DNA of 64,000 nt, taken from assembly GCF_001458355.1 (NCBI RefSeq), contig NZ_CYSA01000026.1, positions 420,033 to 484,032 on the forward strand, written 5' to 3'. The notes under the pieces were generated by a model. That model was given only the letters and a program-made list of their open reading frames with translations, did no database searches and was not told where the DNA came from. The DNA comes from Thalassovita gelatinovora. GTDB lineage: Bacteria; Pseudomonadota; Alphaproteobacteria; Rhodobacterales; Rhodobacteraceae. The position numbers and the translations under genes are program-made. Positions within the stretch are counted from its first letter, which is position 1. Every line of letters starts with the position of its first letter. Of the stretch, positions 47,175 to 57,293 are shown piece after piece.

Positions 47175-49506
47175 CGCGCAGCCTCTGCACGGCTTTCAGC
47201 AACCGTTCCGGCGTCGCCGGGGCGTCCAGCGCCGGATATGCCGACCCGCAGGCCGCCACCGCGTCCGACAGCGCCAGAAATGCCGAAATGCCCAGCATGA
47301 AGGGCGGTTCCCCCACCGCCTTGGACCGGTAAATCGTATCTTCGCGATTCTGCCCGTCCCACAGCGCGACATTGAACAGGTCCGGCTGATCGGAAAAAGC
47401 CGGGATCTTGTAGGTCGACGGCGCGTGGGTCAACAACCGCCCCTTGTCGTTCCAGACCAGTTCTTCGCAACTCAGCCAACCGGCACCCTGCACATAACCG
47501 CCCTCGACCTGGCCCTTGTCCAAAGCCGGGTTCAGCGATGCGCCGGCATCGTGCAGGATATCGGCGCGCAGGATGCGGTTTTCGCCGGTCAGCGTGTCCA
47601 GTGCCACCTCGGTCACCGCCGCGCCATAGGCGAAATAGAAAAACGGTCGCCCTTCGCCCTTGATCCGGTCCCAGGCCAGTTTCGGGGTCTTGTAAAACCC
47701 GGTCGCCGACAGGCTGACGCGGTTCTCATAGGCCAGTTTTGCGGCCTCTGCGAAAGGCATCTCGGTATCACCGATCTGGACGCAGCCGTTTTCGAACAGG
47801 ACTTCGTCGGGCGGGGCCTGATGCAGCTGCGCCAGAAACGCCGCCATACGGCCCCGGATGGTGTCGCAGGCGGCTTTCACCGCCATGCCGTTCAGATCGG
47901 TACCGGAGGATGCGGCGGTGGCCGATGTGTTGGGCACCTTGGCGGTATCGGTGGCGGTGATCTTGACCGCATCGACCCCAACGCCGAAACGGCTGGCAGC
48001 CACCTGTGCCACTTTCTGAAACAGGCCTTGCCCCATTTCAGTGCCACCATGGTTCAGGTGGATCGACCCGTCTTGATAGACATGCACCAATGCCCCGGCC
48101 TGATTGAGATGGGTCAGGGTAAAGGAAATCCCGAATTTTACCGGGCTGAAGGCCAGCCCTTTCTTGATCACCGGGTTGGTTGCATTCCACTCTGCCACCG
48201 CTTGCTTGCGCGCGGCATAATCCGACGAAGCCAGCAGCGCCTCGGTCATTCCGCACAGTTCGAAATCCTCGACCAACTGACCATAAGGCGTGTAATTGTC
48301 CTTCTTCTGTTCGGAAATATCCCGGGGGGAGTGGGGGGCAGAGCCCCCCGCCGCTGCCGTTTCAGGCGCGTCATAGTAATTCCGCTTTCGCACCTCCACC
48401 GGGTCGCGTTTCAGCGCATGCGCGACGTGATCCATCACCCGTTCGATTCCGACCACCCCCTGCGGGCCGCCAAAGCCGCGATAGGCGGTGGCGCTTTGGG
48501 TGTTGGTTTTCAACCGGTGGCTTTCGATCCTGATATTGGGCAGCCAGTAGGCATTATCGGCGTGCAGCATGGCGCGGTCGGCGACCGGCAAAGACAGGTC
48601 CTGGGCCCAGCCACAGCGGGTCAGTTGCACGAATTCGACACCCAGAACGGTGCCGTCATCGTCGAACCCGGCGCGGTAGGTGATGCGGAAATCGTGCCGC
48701 TTGCCGGTGATCATCATGTCGTCGTCGCGGTCATAGCGCATCTTGCACGGACGCCCGGTCAACCGCGCCGCCACCGCGCAGGACACCGCCAACGCGTTGC
48801 CCTGGCTTTCCTTGCCACCGAACCCCCCGCCCATGCGGCGGGTTTCGACCCGAACCCCGTGCATGGGAACGCCGATCGCTTCGGCCACCTTGTGCTGGAT
48901 TTCGGTCGGGTGCTGGGTGGAACTGTGCACCAGCATGTCGCCGGCTTCCTGCGGCAGCGCCAAAGCGGCCTGACCTTCGAGATAGAAATGTTCCTGCCCG
49001 CCCAGTTCCAGGGTGCCTTCGATATGGCGCGGGGCTGCGGCAATGGCGGTGGCGGCATCGCCGCGGCCATAGATGCGCGGGCCTTCTTCGAACCGGCTGT
49101 CAGCGGCCAGCGCGTCCTCGATACTCAGGATCGGGGTTTGTTCCTCATAGGAAATTTCGCCGCGTCTGGCAGCACGTCTCGCCGCGTGATGGCTGTCGGC
49201 TATCACCAGAAAGATCGGCTGACCAAGGTAATGTAAACTGCCATCGCTCAGCATCGGTTCATCATGGGCCGAGGGCGACACGTCATTGGCAAAGGGCAGA
49301 TCATCGGCGGTCAGCACCGCGATGACACCGGGCGCGGCGCGCACCGCGTCCAGATCCATCGACAGGATTTGACCCCGTGCGACCGAACTCAGCCCGAAGG
49401 CCAGATGTAAGGTGCCTGCAGGTGTTGGGATGTCATCGACATACCGCGCCTGCCCGGTCACATGCAGTCGGGCCGCGTCATGGGGCAGGGGGGAGGAAAC
49501 GCTCAT
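47164..49506 (-). CDS. xdhB: xanthine dehydrogenase, molybdopterin-binding subunit
   Basis: 780 residues. Carries the molybdenum centre where hypoxanthine and xanthine are hydroxylated to urate. Visible family runs are [73 protein letters not shown] and [19 protein letters not shown], with the catalytic Glu near GEPP region of the family. The ATG overlaps the xdhA stop as ATGA. A peptide of about 20 residues ([20 protein letters not shown], near 383-402) is encoded by a palindromic repeat that interrupts the conserved NYY...TPYGQ stretch. Confidence 0.95.
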   Translation of the reverse strand: MSVSSPLPHDAARLHVTGQARYVDDIPTPAGTLHLAFGLSSVARGQILSMDLDAVRAAPGVIAVLTADDLPFANDVSPSAHDEPMLSDGSLHYLGQPIFLVIADSHHAARRAARRGEISYEEQTPILSIEDALAADSRFEEGPRIYGRGDAATAIAAAPRHIEGTLELGGQEHFYLEGQAALALPQEAGDMLVHSSTQHPTEIQHKVAEAIGVPMHGVRVETRRMGGGFGGKESQGNALAVSCAVAARLTGRPCKMRYDRDDDMMITGKRHDFRITYRAGFDDDGTVLGVEFVQLTRCGWAQDLSLPVADRAMLHADNAYWLPNIRIESHRLKTNTQSATAYRGFGGPQGVVGIERVMDHVAHALKRDPVEVRKRNYYDAPETAAAGGSAPHSPRDISEQKKDNYTPYGQLVEDFELCGMTEALLASSDYAARKQAVAEWNATNPVIKKGLAFSPVKFGISFTLTHLNQAGALVHVYQDGSIHLNHGGTEMGQGLFQKVAQVAASRFGVGVDAVKITATDTAKVPNTSATAASSGTDLNGMAVKAACDTIRGRMAAFLAQLHQAPPDEVLFENGCVQIGDTEMPFAEAAKLAYENRVSLSATGFYKTPKLAWDRIKGEGRPFFYFAYGAAVTEVALDTLTGENRILRADILHDAGASLNPALDKGQVEGGYVQGAGWLSCEELVWNDKGRLLTHAPSTYKIPAFSDQPDLFNVALWDGQNREDTIYRSKAVGEPPFMLGISAFLALSDAVAACGSAYPALDAPATPERLLKAVQRLRDGV
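48301..48359 (-). repeat. Rhodobacterales palindromic repeat inside xdhB
   Basis: On the coding strand: GGGGGGC TCT GCCCCCC hairpin, then CCCCCCGGGATATTT, then GAACAGAAGAAG. This is the layout of the intergenic repeat also present at 55485-55559 and, reversed, in xdhA. The reading frame of xdhB runs straight through it, adding about 20 residues. Confidence 0.75.
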
Positions 49507-50897
49507 GCCTGCACCTCCTTTACCGAAACTCCGGTGCCTTCTGTTTCCAGATAATAGCGCATCAACAGGTTGCGCGCGGTATCAAGCCGGTACGTGGCCG
49601 AGGCCCGCATATCCGACAGCGGGGTGAAATCTTCGGCCCAGGCCGGGTTTGCCGCCGCGATGGTTGCCTCGGTCCACGGTTGTCCGATCAGCGCCGTTTC
49701 GACTTGGGCGGCGCGTTTGGGGATGCCCGCCATGCCGCCAAAGGCAATCCGGGCCGCCGCGACGCTGCCGTTTTCGACTGTGATATTGAAACAGCCGCAC
49801 AGCGCCGAGATGTCCTGATCGAACCGTTTCGACAGCTTGTAGCAACGCAACCGGTCCGGCTCTTTGGTGAAACTGACGGCTTCGACGAATTCGCCCGCGC
49901 TGCGGTCCTGCTTGCCATAGTCGAGGAAGAAACTTTCCAGCGGGATGTTACGGCGGGTGTCCCCCTTGCGCAGATGCAGCACTGCGCCAAGAGCGATCAA
50001 AGCCGGTGGGCCGTCGCCGATCGGCGAGCCGTTGGCAATATTGCCGCCAATGGTGGCCGCCGCCCGCACCTGGGTCGACCCATAGCGGCGCAGCATCGCG
50101 GCCAAAGACGGGGACAGCCGGTCAAACAGCGGGATCAGCCGGGCGATGGTGACACCCGCGCCGAGGGTGACGCCGGTTTCGGTTTCTTCGATCTGCTGCA
50201 AATCGCGGCACCGGTTCAGAAAAGCCACCGGGCCCAGTTCGCGGCCCTGCTTGGTGACCCAAAGCCCGACATCGGTCGCGCCCGCGATCAACGTGGCATC
50301 GGGATGGGCGGCGTACCATTGCGCCAGATCATCGGCGGTTTCGGGCTGGACCGTGGCACCGGTGGGGGGCTTGCCGCCCGCCATACCCCCCGCGAGTATT
50401 TCGGGAACAGTGAAAGCGGAAAGCCAGTCCGGGACCGGTTCTGCGCTGGCCGCTTTTGCTGCCCGCAGGATCGGGGCATAGCCGGTGCAGCGGCACAGGT
50501 TGCCCGCCAGCGCGGTGGCATGATCGCCGTCGCCATTGAGATGGGCTGTGGCCATCGAGGTGATGAAACCGGGCGTGCAAAAGCCGCATTGCGATCCGTG
50601 ATGGTCGATCATCGCCTGCTGCACCGGGTGCAATTGGCCGTCCGGGCTGGCGATGCCTTCGACGGTGCGGACAGATTTTCCGTTGAGCTGCGGCAGGAAC
50701 AGGATGCAGGCGTTCAGCGCTCTGGCGCCGTCTTCGTCCTGCACCATCACGGTGCAGGCCCCGCAATCGCCTTCGTTGCAGCCTTCCTTGGTGCCGGTCA
50801 GACCGCGCGCATCGCGCAACCAGTCGAGCAGCGTCGCGGTGGTGGACACGTCGCGCAGCTCCACGCTCTCTCCATTCAGAAGAAAGGTGACATTCAT
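49503..50897 (-). CDS. xdhA: xanthine dehydrogenase, iron-sulfur and FAD subunit
   Basis: 464 residues. The first [2Fe-2S] cluster is bound by [16 protein letters not shown] (about 37-52) and one further Cys, the second by [12 protein letters not shown] and [11 protein letters not shown]. The FAD domain starts near 190 with [16 protein letters not shown] and includes [14 protein letters not shown]. Electrons pass from the molybdenum subunit to NAD. First gene of xdhABC. Between the two domains, [17 protein letters not shown] (about 169-185) is encoded by a palindromic repeat, on the complementary strand relative to the copy in xdhB. Confidence 0.95.
   Translation of the reverse strand: MNVTFLLNGESVELRDVSTTATLLDWLRDARGLTGTKEGCNEGDCGACTVMVQDEDGARALNACILFLPQLNGKSVRTVEGIASPDGQLHPVQQAMIDHHGSQCGFCTPGFITSMATAHLNGDGDHATALAGNLCRCTGYAPILRAAKAASAEPVPDWLSAFTVPEILAGGMAGGKPPTGATVQPETADDLAQWYAAHPDATLIAGATDVGLWVTKQGRELGPVAFLNRCRDLQQIEETETGVTLGAGVTIARLIPLFDRLSPSLAAMLRRYGSTQVRAAATIGGNIANGSPIGDGPPALIALGAVLHLRKGDTRRNIPLESFFLDYGKQDRSAGEFVEAVSFTKEPDRLRCYKLSKRFDQDISALCGCFNITVENGSVAAARIAFGGMAGIPKRAAQVETALIGQPWTEATIAAANPAWAEDFTPLSDMRASATYRLDTARNLLMRYYLETEGTGVSVKEVQA
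50364..50416 (+). repeat. Rhodobacterales palindromic repeat inside xdhA
   Basis: On the plus strand: GGGGGGCTTGCCGCCC, then CCCCCCGCGAGTATTT, then GGGAACAGTGAAAG. The gene reads the opposite strand, so this copy is inverted with respect to the one in xdhB. It lies in the linker between iron-sulfur and FAD domains and keeps the frame open. Confidence 0.72.
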
Positions 50898-51069
50898 GTG
50901 AATAAACCCGCCGCCTTACCCGTTAAATTCACCCATTTTGCGCGTCTTCGATGCGGCGTAGAAAACGTGCGGGCCCCCTGTTATGATCTCAGGAAAGCCG
51001 TTTTTTGTGCTTTTGGCAAGAAAAAGCCGAACGGCCTGCGTGGTTCTGCGGCAACTGCCTCAAAAAACA

Positions 51070-51549
51070 TCAACCCCGGTCTAGCCCTTGAGCGAGTTCG
51101 CCAAGCTGGGTGATCGCCCGCCCCCAGCCATTGTAAAAGCCCATATCTTCGTGTTTCTTTTTCTGCTCCGGCGTGGTGTGCAGCGCCCGGGCAATATAGC
51201 GGGTGCCGACCGCATCCGCGCTAAGCATGATGACGGTGGTCAGGAAACCGGACCGGCGCGGGTGAAAGCCGGGGCCGAGCCGGTCGGAATAGACCAGAAG
51301 CCGCCCCGGGCTTGCCGCCAGAACGCAGCCAGAGGTTTCCACAGTAACGCCGCGCGGGCTGCGCAGGCGGGTATAGAATTCGCCGCCCGGGGTCGGGTTG
51401 ATCCGCGCCTCTTCAGCGAATGCCGGTTTGGGGTAGAACCATTTTTGCAGCAGATCGGGTTCGCTCCAGCACCGCCAGACGGCCATCGGAGAAACGTTCA
51501 ACACCCGGTCGATTTCCAGGTCGGTCTCTTTGGAAAAGGAAAAATACAA
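51070..51549 (-). CDS. SRPBCC (AHSA1/CalC-like) domain protein
   Basis: 159 residues from the TTG at 51549, which has GGAGG five bases upstream; longer starts would run into the dnaE start. Single START-like helix-grip fold of the activator-of-Hsp90 homologue type: LEIDRVLNVSPMAVWRCWSEPDLLQKWF at the start, PGGEFYTRL in the middle and the ending GFYNGWGRAITQLGELAQ. Such proteins bind hydrophobic ligands; no function is known for most. It stands alone between xdhA and the divergent dnaE. Confidence 0.82.
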   Translation of the reverse strand: MYFSFSKETDLEIDRVLNVSPMAVWRCWSEPDLLQKWFYPKPAFAEEARINPTPGGEFYTRLRSPRGVTVETSGCVLAASPGRLLVYSDRLGPGFHPRRSGFLTTVIMLSADAVGTRYIARALHTTPEQKKKHEDMGFYNGWGRAITQLGELAQGLDRG

Positions 51550-51655
51550 AACGGCCTCCGTTCCCGATAGATACCTACAGACTTGCCGATGGAGAAAGCG
51601 ACGGCAAGCAATATCGCGGCTTTCCGGCTGCGATGCTGTGGCATAGGATAGCCCC

Positions 51656-54600
51656 ATGAGCACCCCGGCCCGATTCATTCATCTTCGCACCCATACCGAA
51701 TATTCCCTGCTGGAAGGCGCGATGCGCCTGAAAAAACTGCCCGGCCTATGCGCCGAGGCGGGGATGCCGGCAGTGGCGGTCACCGATACAAACGCGCTTT
51801 TCGCGGCGTTGGAATTTTCCGTATCGGCACAGGCGGCAGGCATTCAGCCGATCGTCGGCTGTCAGGTCGATGTGACCTTTGATCAGGCCGCGCCGGGGGA
51901 ACGCCCGAAAGACCCCGCACCGGTGGTTCTGTTGGCACAGACCGAGGAAGGCTATGAAAACCTGATGCGGCTTTCGTCGTGCCTTTATGTCGATAAGGGT
52001 GGACAGTTGCCGCAGGTCACGATCGACCAGTTGGAAGAGTTCTCCGCCGGTCTGATTTGCCTCTCTGGCGGGCCGGACGGGCCGGTGGGCCGGGTGTTGC
52101 AGGCAGGCAACCGCGACGCGGCGCAAGGATTGATGCGAAAGTTGGCGGCGCTTTATCCGCAGCGGCTTTATGTCGAACTGCAACGCCATCCGGGCGAAGA
52201 TGGCCTGCCGCAAAAGGAAAAACTGACCGAGCGCGGTTTCGTCGAAATGGCTTATGATCTGGGGCTGCCCTTGGTCGCCACCAACGATGTCTATTTCCCC
52301 AAGGCGGATATGTATGAAGCGCATGATGCGCTGATCTGTATTGCCGAAGGCGCTTATGTCGATCAGTCCGAACCGCGCCGGCGGCTGACGCCACAGCATT
52401 ATTTCAAATCCCAGGAAGAAATGATCGCGCTGTTCGCCGATCTGCCGGAAGCCATCGAAAACACGGTGGAAATTGCGCGGCGCTGCGCCTTTGCCACCTA
52501 TCGCCGTGATCCGATCTTGCCGAAATTCGCCGATGACGAAGTGGTCGAACTACGCCGTCAGGCCAATGAGGGGCTGCAAAAACGGCTGGCGGTGATCCCG
52601 CATGCGGACACGCCTGAAAAATATCAAGAACGGCTCGATTTCGAACTGGGCATCATCGAATCGATGGGCTTTCCGGGCTATTTCCTGATCGTGGCCGACT
52701 TCATCAAATGGTCAAAGGATAACGGCATTCCGATCGGCCCCGGCCGGGGGTCGGGCGCGGGGTCGCTGGTGGCCTATGCGCTGACCATCACCGACCTTGA
52801 CCCGCTGCGCTACAGCCTGCTGTTCGAACGGTTCCTGAACCCCGAACGGGTGTCGATGCCCGATTTCGACATCGATTTCTGCATGGACCGGCGCGAAGAA
52901 ACGATCCGCTACGTGCAGCAGAAATATGGCCGCGACAAGGTGGGACAGATCATCACCTTCGGTGCGCTTTTGTCCAAGGCGGCGGTGCGCGATATCGGCC
53001 GGGTGCTGCAGATGCCCTATGGTCAGGTGGACCGACTGTCGAAACTGATCCCGGTCGAAGGGGTCAAGCCGCTGTCGATCGCCGAGGCGCTGAAGCAGGA
53101 AGAACGGCTGCGCGAAGAAGCCCGCAACGAAGAAGTGGTGGACCGGCTGCTGAATTACGGCATGCAGGTCGAAGGGCTGCTCAGGAACGCTTCGACCCAC
53201 GCGGCGGGGGTGGTGATCGGGGATCGGCCGCTGGACCGGTTGGTGCCTTTGTACCAAGATCCGCGCTCGGACATGCCCGCGACCCAGTTCAACATGAAAT
53301 GGGTGGAACAGGCCGGGTTGGTGAAATTCGACTTTCTGGGCCTGAAAACCCTGACCGTGATTCAAAATGCCGTCGACTTGATCAAGAAGAACGGGCGGCA
53401 TTTGCATATCGGCCCGGATGGCAGTCAGCTATATGAACCGCCCGAAGGCGCGGTCGACGATATCGGCCATATCCCGTTGGACGACGAAGCCACCTATAAA
53501 CTTTACGCCAGCGCCAAGACCGTCGCGGTGTTCCAGGTGGAAAGTTCGGGCATGATGGACGCGCTGCGTCAGATGAAGCCCAACTGCATCGAAGATATCG
53601 TGGCGCTGGTGGCGCTGTATCGGCCCGGCCCGATGGAAAACATTCCCACCTATTGTCAGGTGAAAAACGGGGTCAAGGACCTCGAATCCGTTCATCCGCT
53701 GATCGACCATATTCTGGAAGAAACCCAGGGCATCATCGTTTATCAGGAACAGGTGATGCAGATCGCGCAGGAAATGGCGGGCTACTCGCTTGGCGGTGCC
53801 GACCTGCTGCGCCGCGCGATGGGTAAAAAGATCAAGGAAGCGATGGATGCCGAACGCCCCAAATTCGAAGCCGGGGCGGCGGCAAACGGGGTCGACAAGA
53901 AAAAGGCGAGCGAAGTCTTCGACCTGCTGGAAAAATTCGCCAATTACGGTTTCAACAAATCACACGCGGCGGCCTATGCGGTGGTCAGCTACCAAACCGG
54001 GTGGCTGAAGGCGAACCACCCGGCCGAATTCATGGCCGGGGTGATGAATTGCGATCTCCACCTGACCGACAAGCTGTCGATCTATGCCGAAGAAGTGCGC
54101 CGGGGCCTCGATATCGAAATCGTGCCGCCCTGCGTCAACCGGTCATTGCCGACTTTCGACGTGGTCGACGGGGCGTTGATCTATGGCTTGGGGGCGCTGA
54201 AAAACGTCGGCATCGAAGCGGTGCGGCTGATTTCCGATGCACGCGGCGACAAGCCCTTTGTCACCCTGTTCGATTTTGCACGCCGGGTCGATTTGAAACG
54301 CGTCGGCAAGCGGCCGCTGGAAATGCTGGCCCGCGCTGGGGCCTTCGATCAGCTCGATCCCAACCGCCGCCGGGTGTTCGAAGCCTTGGATCCACTGGTC
54401 GGCTATTCGGCGGCGATCCATGAACAGCGGGCCTCGTCGCAGGTGTCGTTGTTCGGCGAAGCGGGCGATGATTTGCCCGAACCGCGCATCCAGAAGACCG
54501 AAGATTGGCTGCCCGCCGAACGTCTGGCCGAAGAACACAAGGCGGTCGGGTTCTACCTGACCGGCCATCCGCTCGACGATTATCTGCCCGCGCTGAAACG

Positions 54601-55162
54601 CAAGAAGCTTCTGACCTTGGATCAACTGCGGCTGAAGGCCGAAGAAAACGGCGCCGCGATCGAACGGGTCGGGGTGTTGGTGTCGGGACTACAGGAACGC
54701 AAATCCGGGCGTGGCACCCGGTTTTTCCGCATGAATATTTCCGACCCCACCGGTCAGGTCAGCGGCATGGTGATGTTTCCCGAAGATTTCGATCGGGTGC
54801 GCGCCGTCTTCGATCAGACCAATCAGGTGGTGATGACGCTGGAGGCGCGGTTCAACGAAGGCCAGTTCGACCCGATGGGTCGGTCGGTCGCGCCGATGGA
54901 TACGATCGTGGCCGATGCGGGATCGGCGGGATTGCGGATTTTCGTCGAGGATGAGGCCGCCATTTCCAGCGTCGCTTCGGTACTGGGCGGGGCGGCGCAA
55001 TCGGCCCCCGGAGCCGGGCGCGGTCCGATCTATTTCTGCCTGATGAATCAGGGCCTGCCCGGAGAAGTCGAAATCGATCTGGGCCAGGAATTCCCGCTCA
55101 ACCCGCAGATCAAAGGCGCCTTGAAAAGCCTTGAAGGGGTGATGGAAGTCGAAGAGGTCTGA
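51656..55162 (+). CDS. dnaE: DNA polymerase III alpha subunit
   Basis: 1168 residues, the length of replicative DnaE rather than the shorter error-prone DnaE2. N-terminal PHP domain (about 6-205) with FIHLRTHTEYSLLEGAMRL; polymerase core from about 280 with GPGRGSGAGSLVAYAL and the catalytic aspartates in MPDFDIDFCMDRR; fingers with NYGFNKSHAAAYAVVSYQTG; helix-hairpin-helix region about 830-920; OB fold about 990-1070 (GVLVSGLQERKSGRGTRFF). It extends DNA in the replisome. Monocistronic, with a divergent SRPBCC gene upstream and a convergent slyX downstream. Confidence 0.97.
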   Translation: MSTPARFIHLRTHTEYSLLEGAMRLKKLPGLCAEAGMPAVAVTDTNALFAALEFSVSAQAAGIQPIVGCQVDVTFDQAAPGERPKDPAPVVLLAQTEEGYENLMRLSSCLYVDKGGQLPQVTIDQLEEFSAGLICLSGGPDGPVGRVLQAGNRDAAQGLMRKLAALYPQRLYVELQRHPGEDGLPQKEKLTERGFVEMAYDLGLPLVATNDVYFPKADMYEAHDALICIAEGAYVDQSEPRRRLTPQHYFKSQEEMIALFADLPEAIENTVEIARRCAFATYRRDPILPKFADDEVVELRRQANEGLQKRLAVIPHADTPEKYQERLDFELGIIESMGFPGYFLIVADFIKWSKDNGIPIGPGRGSGAGSLVAYALTITDLDPLRYSLLFERFLNPERVSMPDFDIDFCMDRREETIRYVQQKYGRDKVGQIITFGALLSKAAVRDIGRVLQMPYGQVDRLSKLIPVEGVKPLSIAEALKQEERLREEARNEEVVDRLLNYGMQVEGLLRNASTHAAGVVIGDRPLDRLVPLYQDPRSDMPATQFNMKWVEQAGLVKFDFLGLKTLTVIQNAVDLIKKNGRHLHIGPDGSQLYEPPEGAVDDIGHIPLDDEATYKLYASAKTVAVFQVESSGMMDALRQMKPNCIEDIVALVALYRPGPMENIPTYCQVKNGVKDLESVHPLIDHILEETQGIIVYQEQVMQIAQEMAGYSLGGADLLRRAMGKKIKEAMDAERPKFEAGAAANGVDKKKASEVFDLLEKFANYGFNKSHAAAYAVVSYQTGWLKANHPAEFMAGVMNCDLHLTDKLSIYAEEVRRGLDIEIVPPCVNRSLPTFDVVDGALIYGLGALKNVGIEAVRLISDARGDKPFVTLFDFARRVDLKRVGKRPLEMLARAGAFDQLDPNRRRVFEALDPLVGYSAAIHEQRASSQVSLFGEAGDDLPEPRIQKTEDWLPAERLAEEHKAVGFYLTGHPLDDYLPALKRKKLLTLDQLRLKAEENGAAIERVGVLVSGLQERKSGRGTRFFRMNISDPTGQVSGMVMFPEDFDRVRAVFDQTNQVVMTLEARFNEGQFDPMGRSVAPMDTIVADAGSAGLRIFVEDEAAISSVASVLGGAAQSAPGAGRGPIYFCLMNQGLPGEVEIDLGQEFPLNPQIKGALKSLEGVMEVEEV

Positions 55163-55234
55163 ACCTTCTGACGCAAGGAACTTCCCGTCCCCCTTTGTTC
55201 AAAGGTGGTTTTGCAGGACCGGCGTCTGTCAGGG

Positions 55235-55429
55235 TCAATAATGCGGCGGCTGTTCCTGACCGGTGAAAATATGCGATCCGCCATCGGCCTCGCGTTCCGC
55301 TTCGCGCTGCATCAGCATCGCCACCCGCCGGGTCAGCACGTCGATTTCGCCCTGCTGCCGGGCAACGATGTCGGACAGATCGTCAACGGTGCGGATCAGG
55401 TGAGCCATTTTTTCTTCGATCTGTTCCAT
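55235..55429 (-). CDS. slyX: SlyX family protein
   Basis: 64 residues. Coiled-coil protein: [20 protein letters not shown] followed by [15 protein letters not shown] gives a heptad pattern through residues 6-45, and the chain ends in PPHY, the conserved SlyX terminus. Function is not settled for the family. The gene converges on dnaE and is divergent from hisS. Confidence 0.88.
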   Translation of the reverse strand: MEQIEEKMAHLIRTVDDLSDIVARQQGEIDVLTRRVAMLMQREAEREADGGSHIFTGQEQPPHY

Positions 55430-55484
55430 GCCGGGCCTCTGTTGGTGGGATTTGACCCTAGCACGGAGAACCGGCGCAGAAAAT

Positions 55485-55559
55485 CCCCCGTCTTGGGGGG
55501 CTTTGCCCCCTCTTGGCCATGGGCCAATTCACCCCCAGAGTATTTTTGCCAAGATGAAA
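55485..55559 (+). repeat. Rhodobacterales palindromic repeat upstream of hisS
   Basis: GGGGGGCTTTGCCCCC hairpin (55495-55510), then TCTTGGCCATGGGCCAATTC, then CCCCCAGAGTATTTTTGCC and AAGATGAAA. This intergenic arrangement is the usual location of such elements. The hairpin lies about 140 bases before the hisS start. Confidence 0.7.
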
Positions 55560-55652
55560 CCGGATTTGTCAGCCGGTTCGACCAGTGCTTGCTTGCTCCT
55601 CAGCCCTGCATCCGCTAGAGCCGTGCGCGAGTTTAAGGCAAGGACCAAACCG

Positions 55653-57293
55653 ATGGCCAAGCAGAAAAAAGCCCCCCGTCCCAAGGCAGAAACGCCCAAG
55701 GGTTTCCGCGATTATTTCGCTGCCGAGGTGACCGAGCGCGCCGAGATGCTGCAAAAGATCGCCGGGGTCTATCATCGTTACGGGTTCGATGCGCTGGAAA
55801 GCAGCGCGGTGGAAACGGTCGAAGCGCTGGGCAAGTTCCTGCCCGATGTGGATCGCCCGAACGAAGGCGTGTTCGCCTGGCAGGAAGACGATGACGACGG
55901 ACGCGGCGACTGGTTGGCGCTGCGCTATGACCTGACGGCCCCCCTTGCGCGGGTTTACGCCCAGCATCGCAACGATTTGCCGACGCCCTACCGCCGTTAT
56001 GCGATGGGGCCGGTTTGGCGCAACGAAAAGCCGGGGCCGGGGCGGTACCGCCAGTTCTACCAATGCGATGCCGACACGGTCGGCGCGGCCAGCGTGGCCG
56101 CCGATGCCGAGATCTGTTCGATGCTGTCTGATACGCTGGAAGAGGTCGGCATCCCGCGCGGCGACTACATCGTCCGGGTCAACAACCGCAAGGTTCTGAA
56201 CGGCGTGCTGGAGACGATAGGGCTCGAGGATGACGAGTTGCGTGCATCCGTTTTGCGGACCATCGACAAGTTCGACAAGGTTGGGGAAACTGGGGTTCGA
56301 GAGCTGTTGGGGAAAGGTAGGTTAGATGCTTCAGGTGCGTACATTGATGGTGTTGGTTTAAGTGACGCACAAATCCAACCGGTACTAGAATTTGTCAACG
56401 CGTTTGCAGCAGTTCAAGGCAAACTGGCGCTGGAAGCTTCCCGCGCTCTCGAAGAAGGTGCAACTGATCGAGCTCAGCAACTAGATCGCGCACGGTACGC
56501 GGTTTCACCTGAGTTCCGTGATACCCCAGAAATCGCCAATGACGAAGAGGCCAAGAAAATTTGGACCACTCGGGTTCTTGATCACCTTCAAGATTTGATT
56601 GGCAATTCGACAGTCGGATTTGAAGGCGTAAAAGAGCTGCGTCAAATTAGCGAACTTCTTCTGGCGCAAGGGTATGGGCCAAATAGGATCATGATCGACC
56701 CGTCGGTGGTGCGCGGGTTGGGCTATTACACCGGCCCGGTGTTCGAGGCCGAGCTGACCTTCGAGATCTTCGACGAAAAGGGCCGCAAGCGGCAATTCGG
56801 ATCGGTCGCGGGCGGCGGGCGTTACGACGACCTGGTGAAACGCTTCACCGGGCAGGAAGTGCCCGCGACCGGGGTTTCCATCGGGGTCGACCGCCTGCTG
56901 GCGGCGCTGCGTGAAAAGGGACGTATCCAGAGCCACGCCACCGGGCCGGTGGTCGTGACGGTGATGGATCGCGACCGGATGGTCGATTACCAGGCGATGG
57001 TGGCCGAGCTGCGCAATGCCGGTATCCGCGCCGAGGTCTATCTGGGCAATCCGAAGAATTTCGGCAACCAGCTGAAATACGCCGACAAGCGCCAATCGCC
57101 CGTCGCGGTGATCGAAGGCGGCGATGAGAAGGCAAACGGCGTGGTGCAGATCAAGGACCTGGTGCTGGGCGCCAGGATCGCCAAGAACGCCACGCTCGAA
57201 GAATGGAAGGAACGGCCAAGCCAATTCGAAGTGCCGCGATCCGATCTGATCGCCAAGGTGCGCGAAATCCTGGAAGGGCAGGCCGATGCCTGA
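55653..57293 (+). CDS. hisS: histidyl-tRNA synthetase
   Basis: 546 residues from ATG 55653, which has AAGGA eight bases upstream. Class II synthetase: motif 2 in [19 protein letters not shown], the histidine-binding [12 protein letters not shown], motif 3 in [13 protein letters not shown], and the anticodon-binding domain from about 435. It charges tRNA-His in the cytosol. Bases from about 56210 to 56695 (residues about 186-347, between QVNNRK-type conserved sequence and MIDPSVVRG) have much lower GC and different codon choice than the ends, although the frame is intact. The next gene, hisZ, is a paralogue and overlaps by eight bases. Confidence 0.95.
   Translation: MAKQKKAPRPKAETPKGFRDYFAAEVTERAEMLQKIAGVYHRYGFDALESSAVETVEALGKFLPDVDRPNEGVFAWQEDDDDGRGDWLALRYDLTAPLARVYAQHRNDLPTPYRRYAMGPVWRNEKPGPGRYRQFYQCDADTVGAASVAADAEICSMLSDTLEEVGIPRGDYIVRVNNRKVLNGVLETIGLEDDELRASVLRTIDKFDKVGETGVRELLGKGRLDASGAYIDGVGLSDAQIQPVLEFVNAFAAVQGKLALEASRALEEGATDRAQQLDRARYAVSPEFRDTPEIANDEEAKKIWTTRVLDHLQDLIGNSTVGFEGVKELRQISELLLAQGYGPNRIMIDPSVVRGLGYYTGPVFEAELTFEIFDEKGRKRQFGSVAGGGRYDDLVKRFTGQEVPATGVSIGVDRLLAALREKGRIQSHATGPVVVTVMDRDRMVDYQAMVAELRNAGIRAEVYLGNPKNFGNQLKYADKRQSPVAVIEGGDEKANGVVQIKDLVLGARIAKNATLEEWKERPSQFEVPRSDLIAKVREILEGQADA

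Noticed and set aside
47032..49236. A 734-residue open frame antisense to xdhB
   Set aside because: High GC leaves long open antisense frames. The protein has no recognisable domain, while the opposite strand encodes a complete XdhB.
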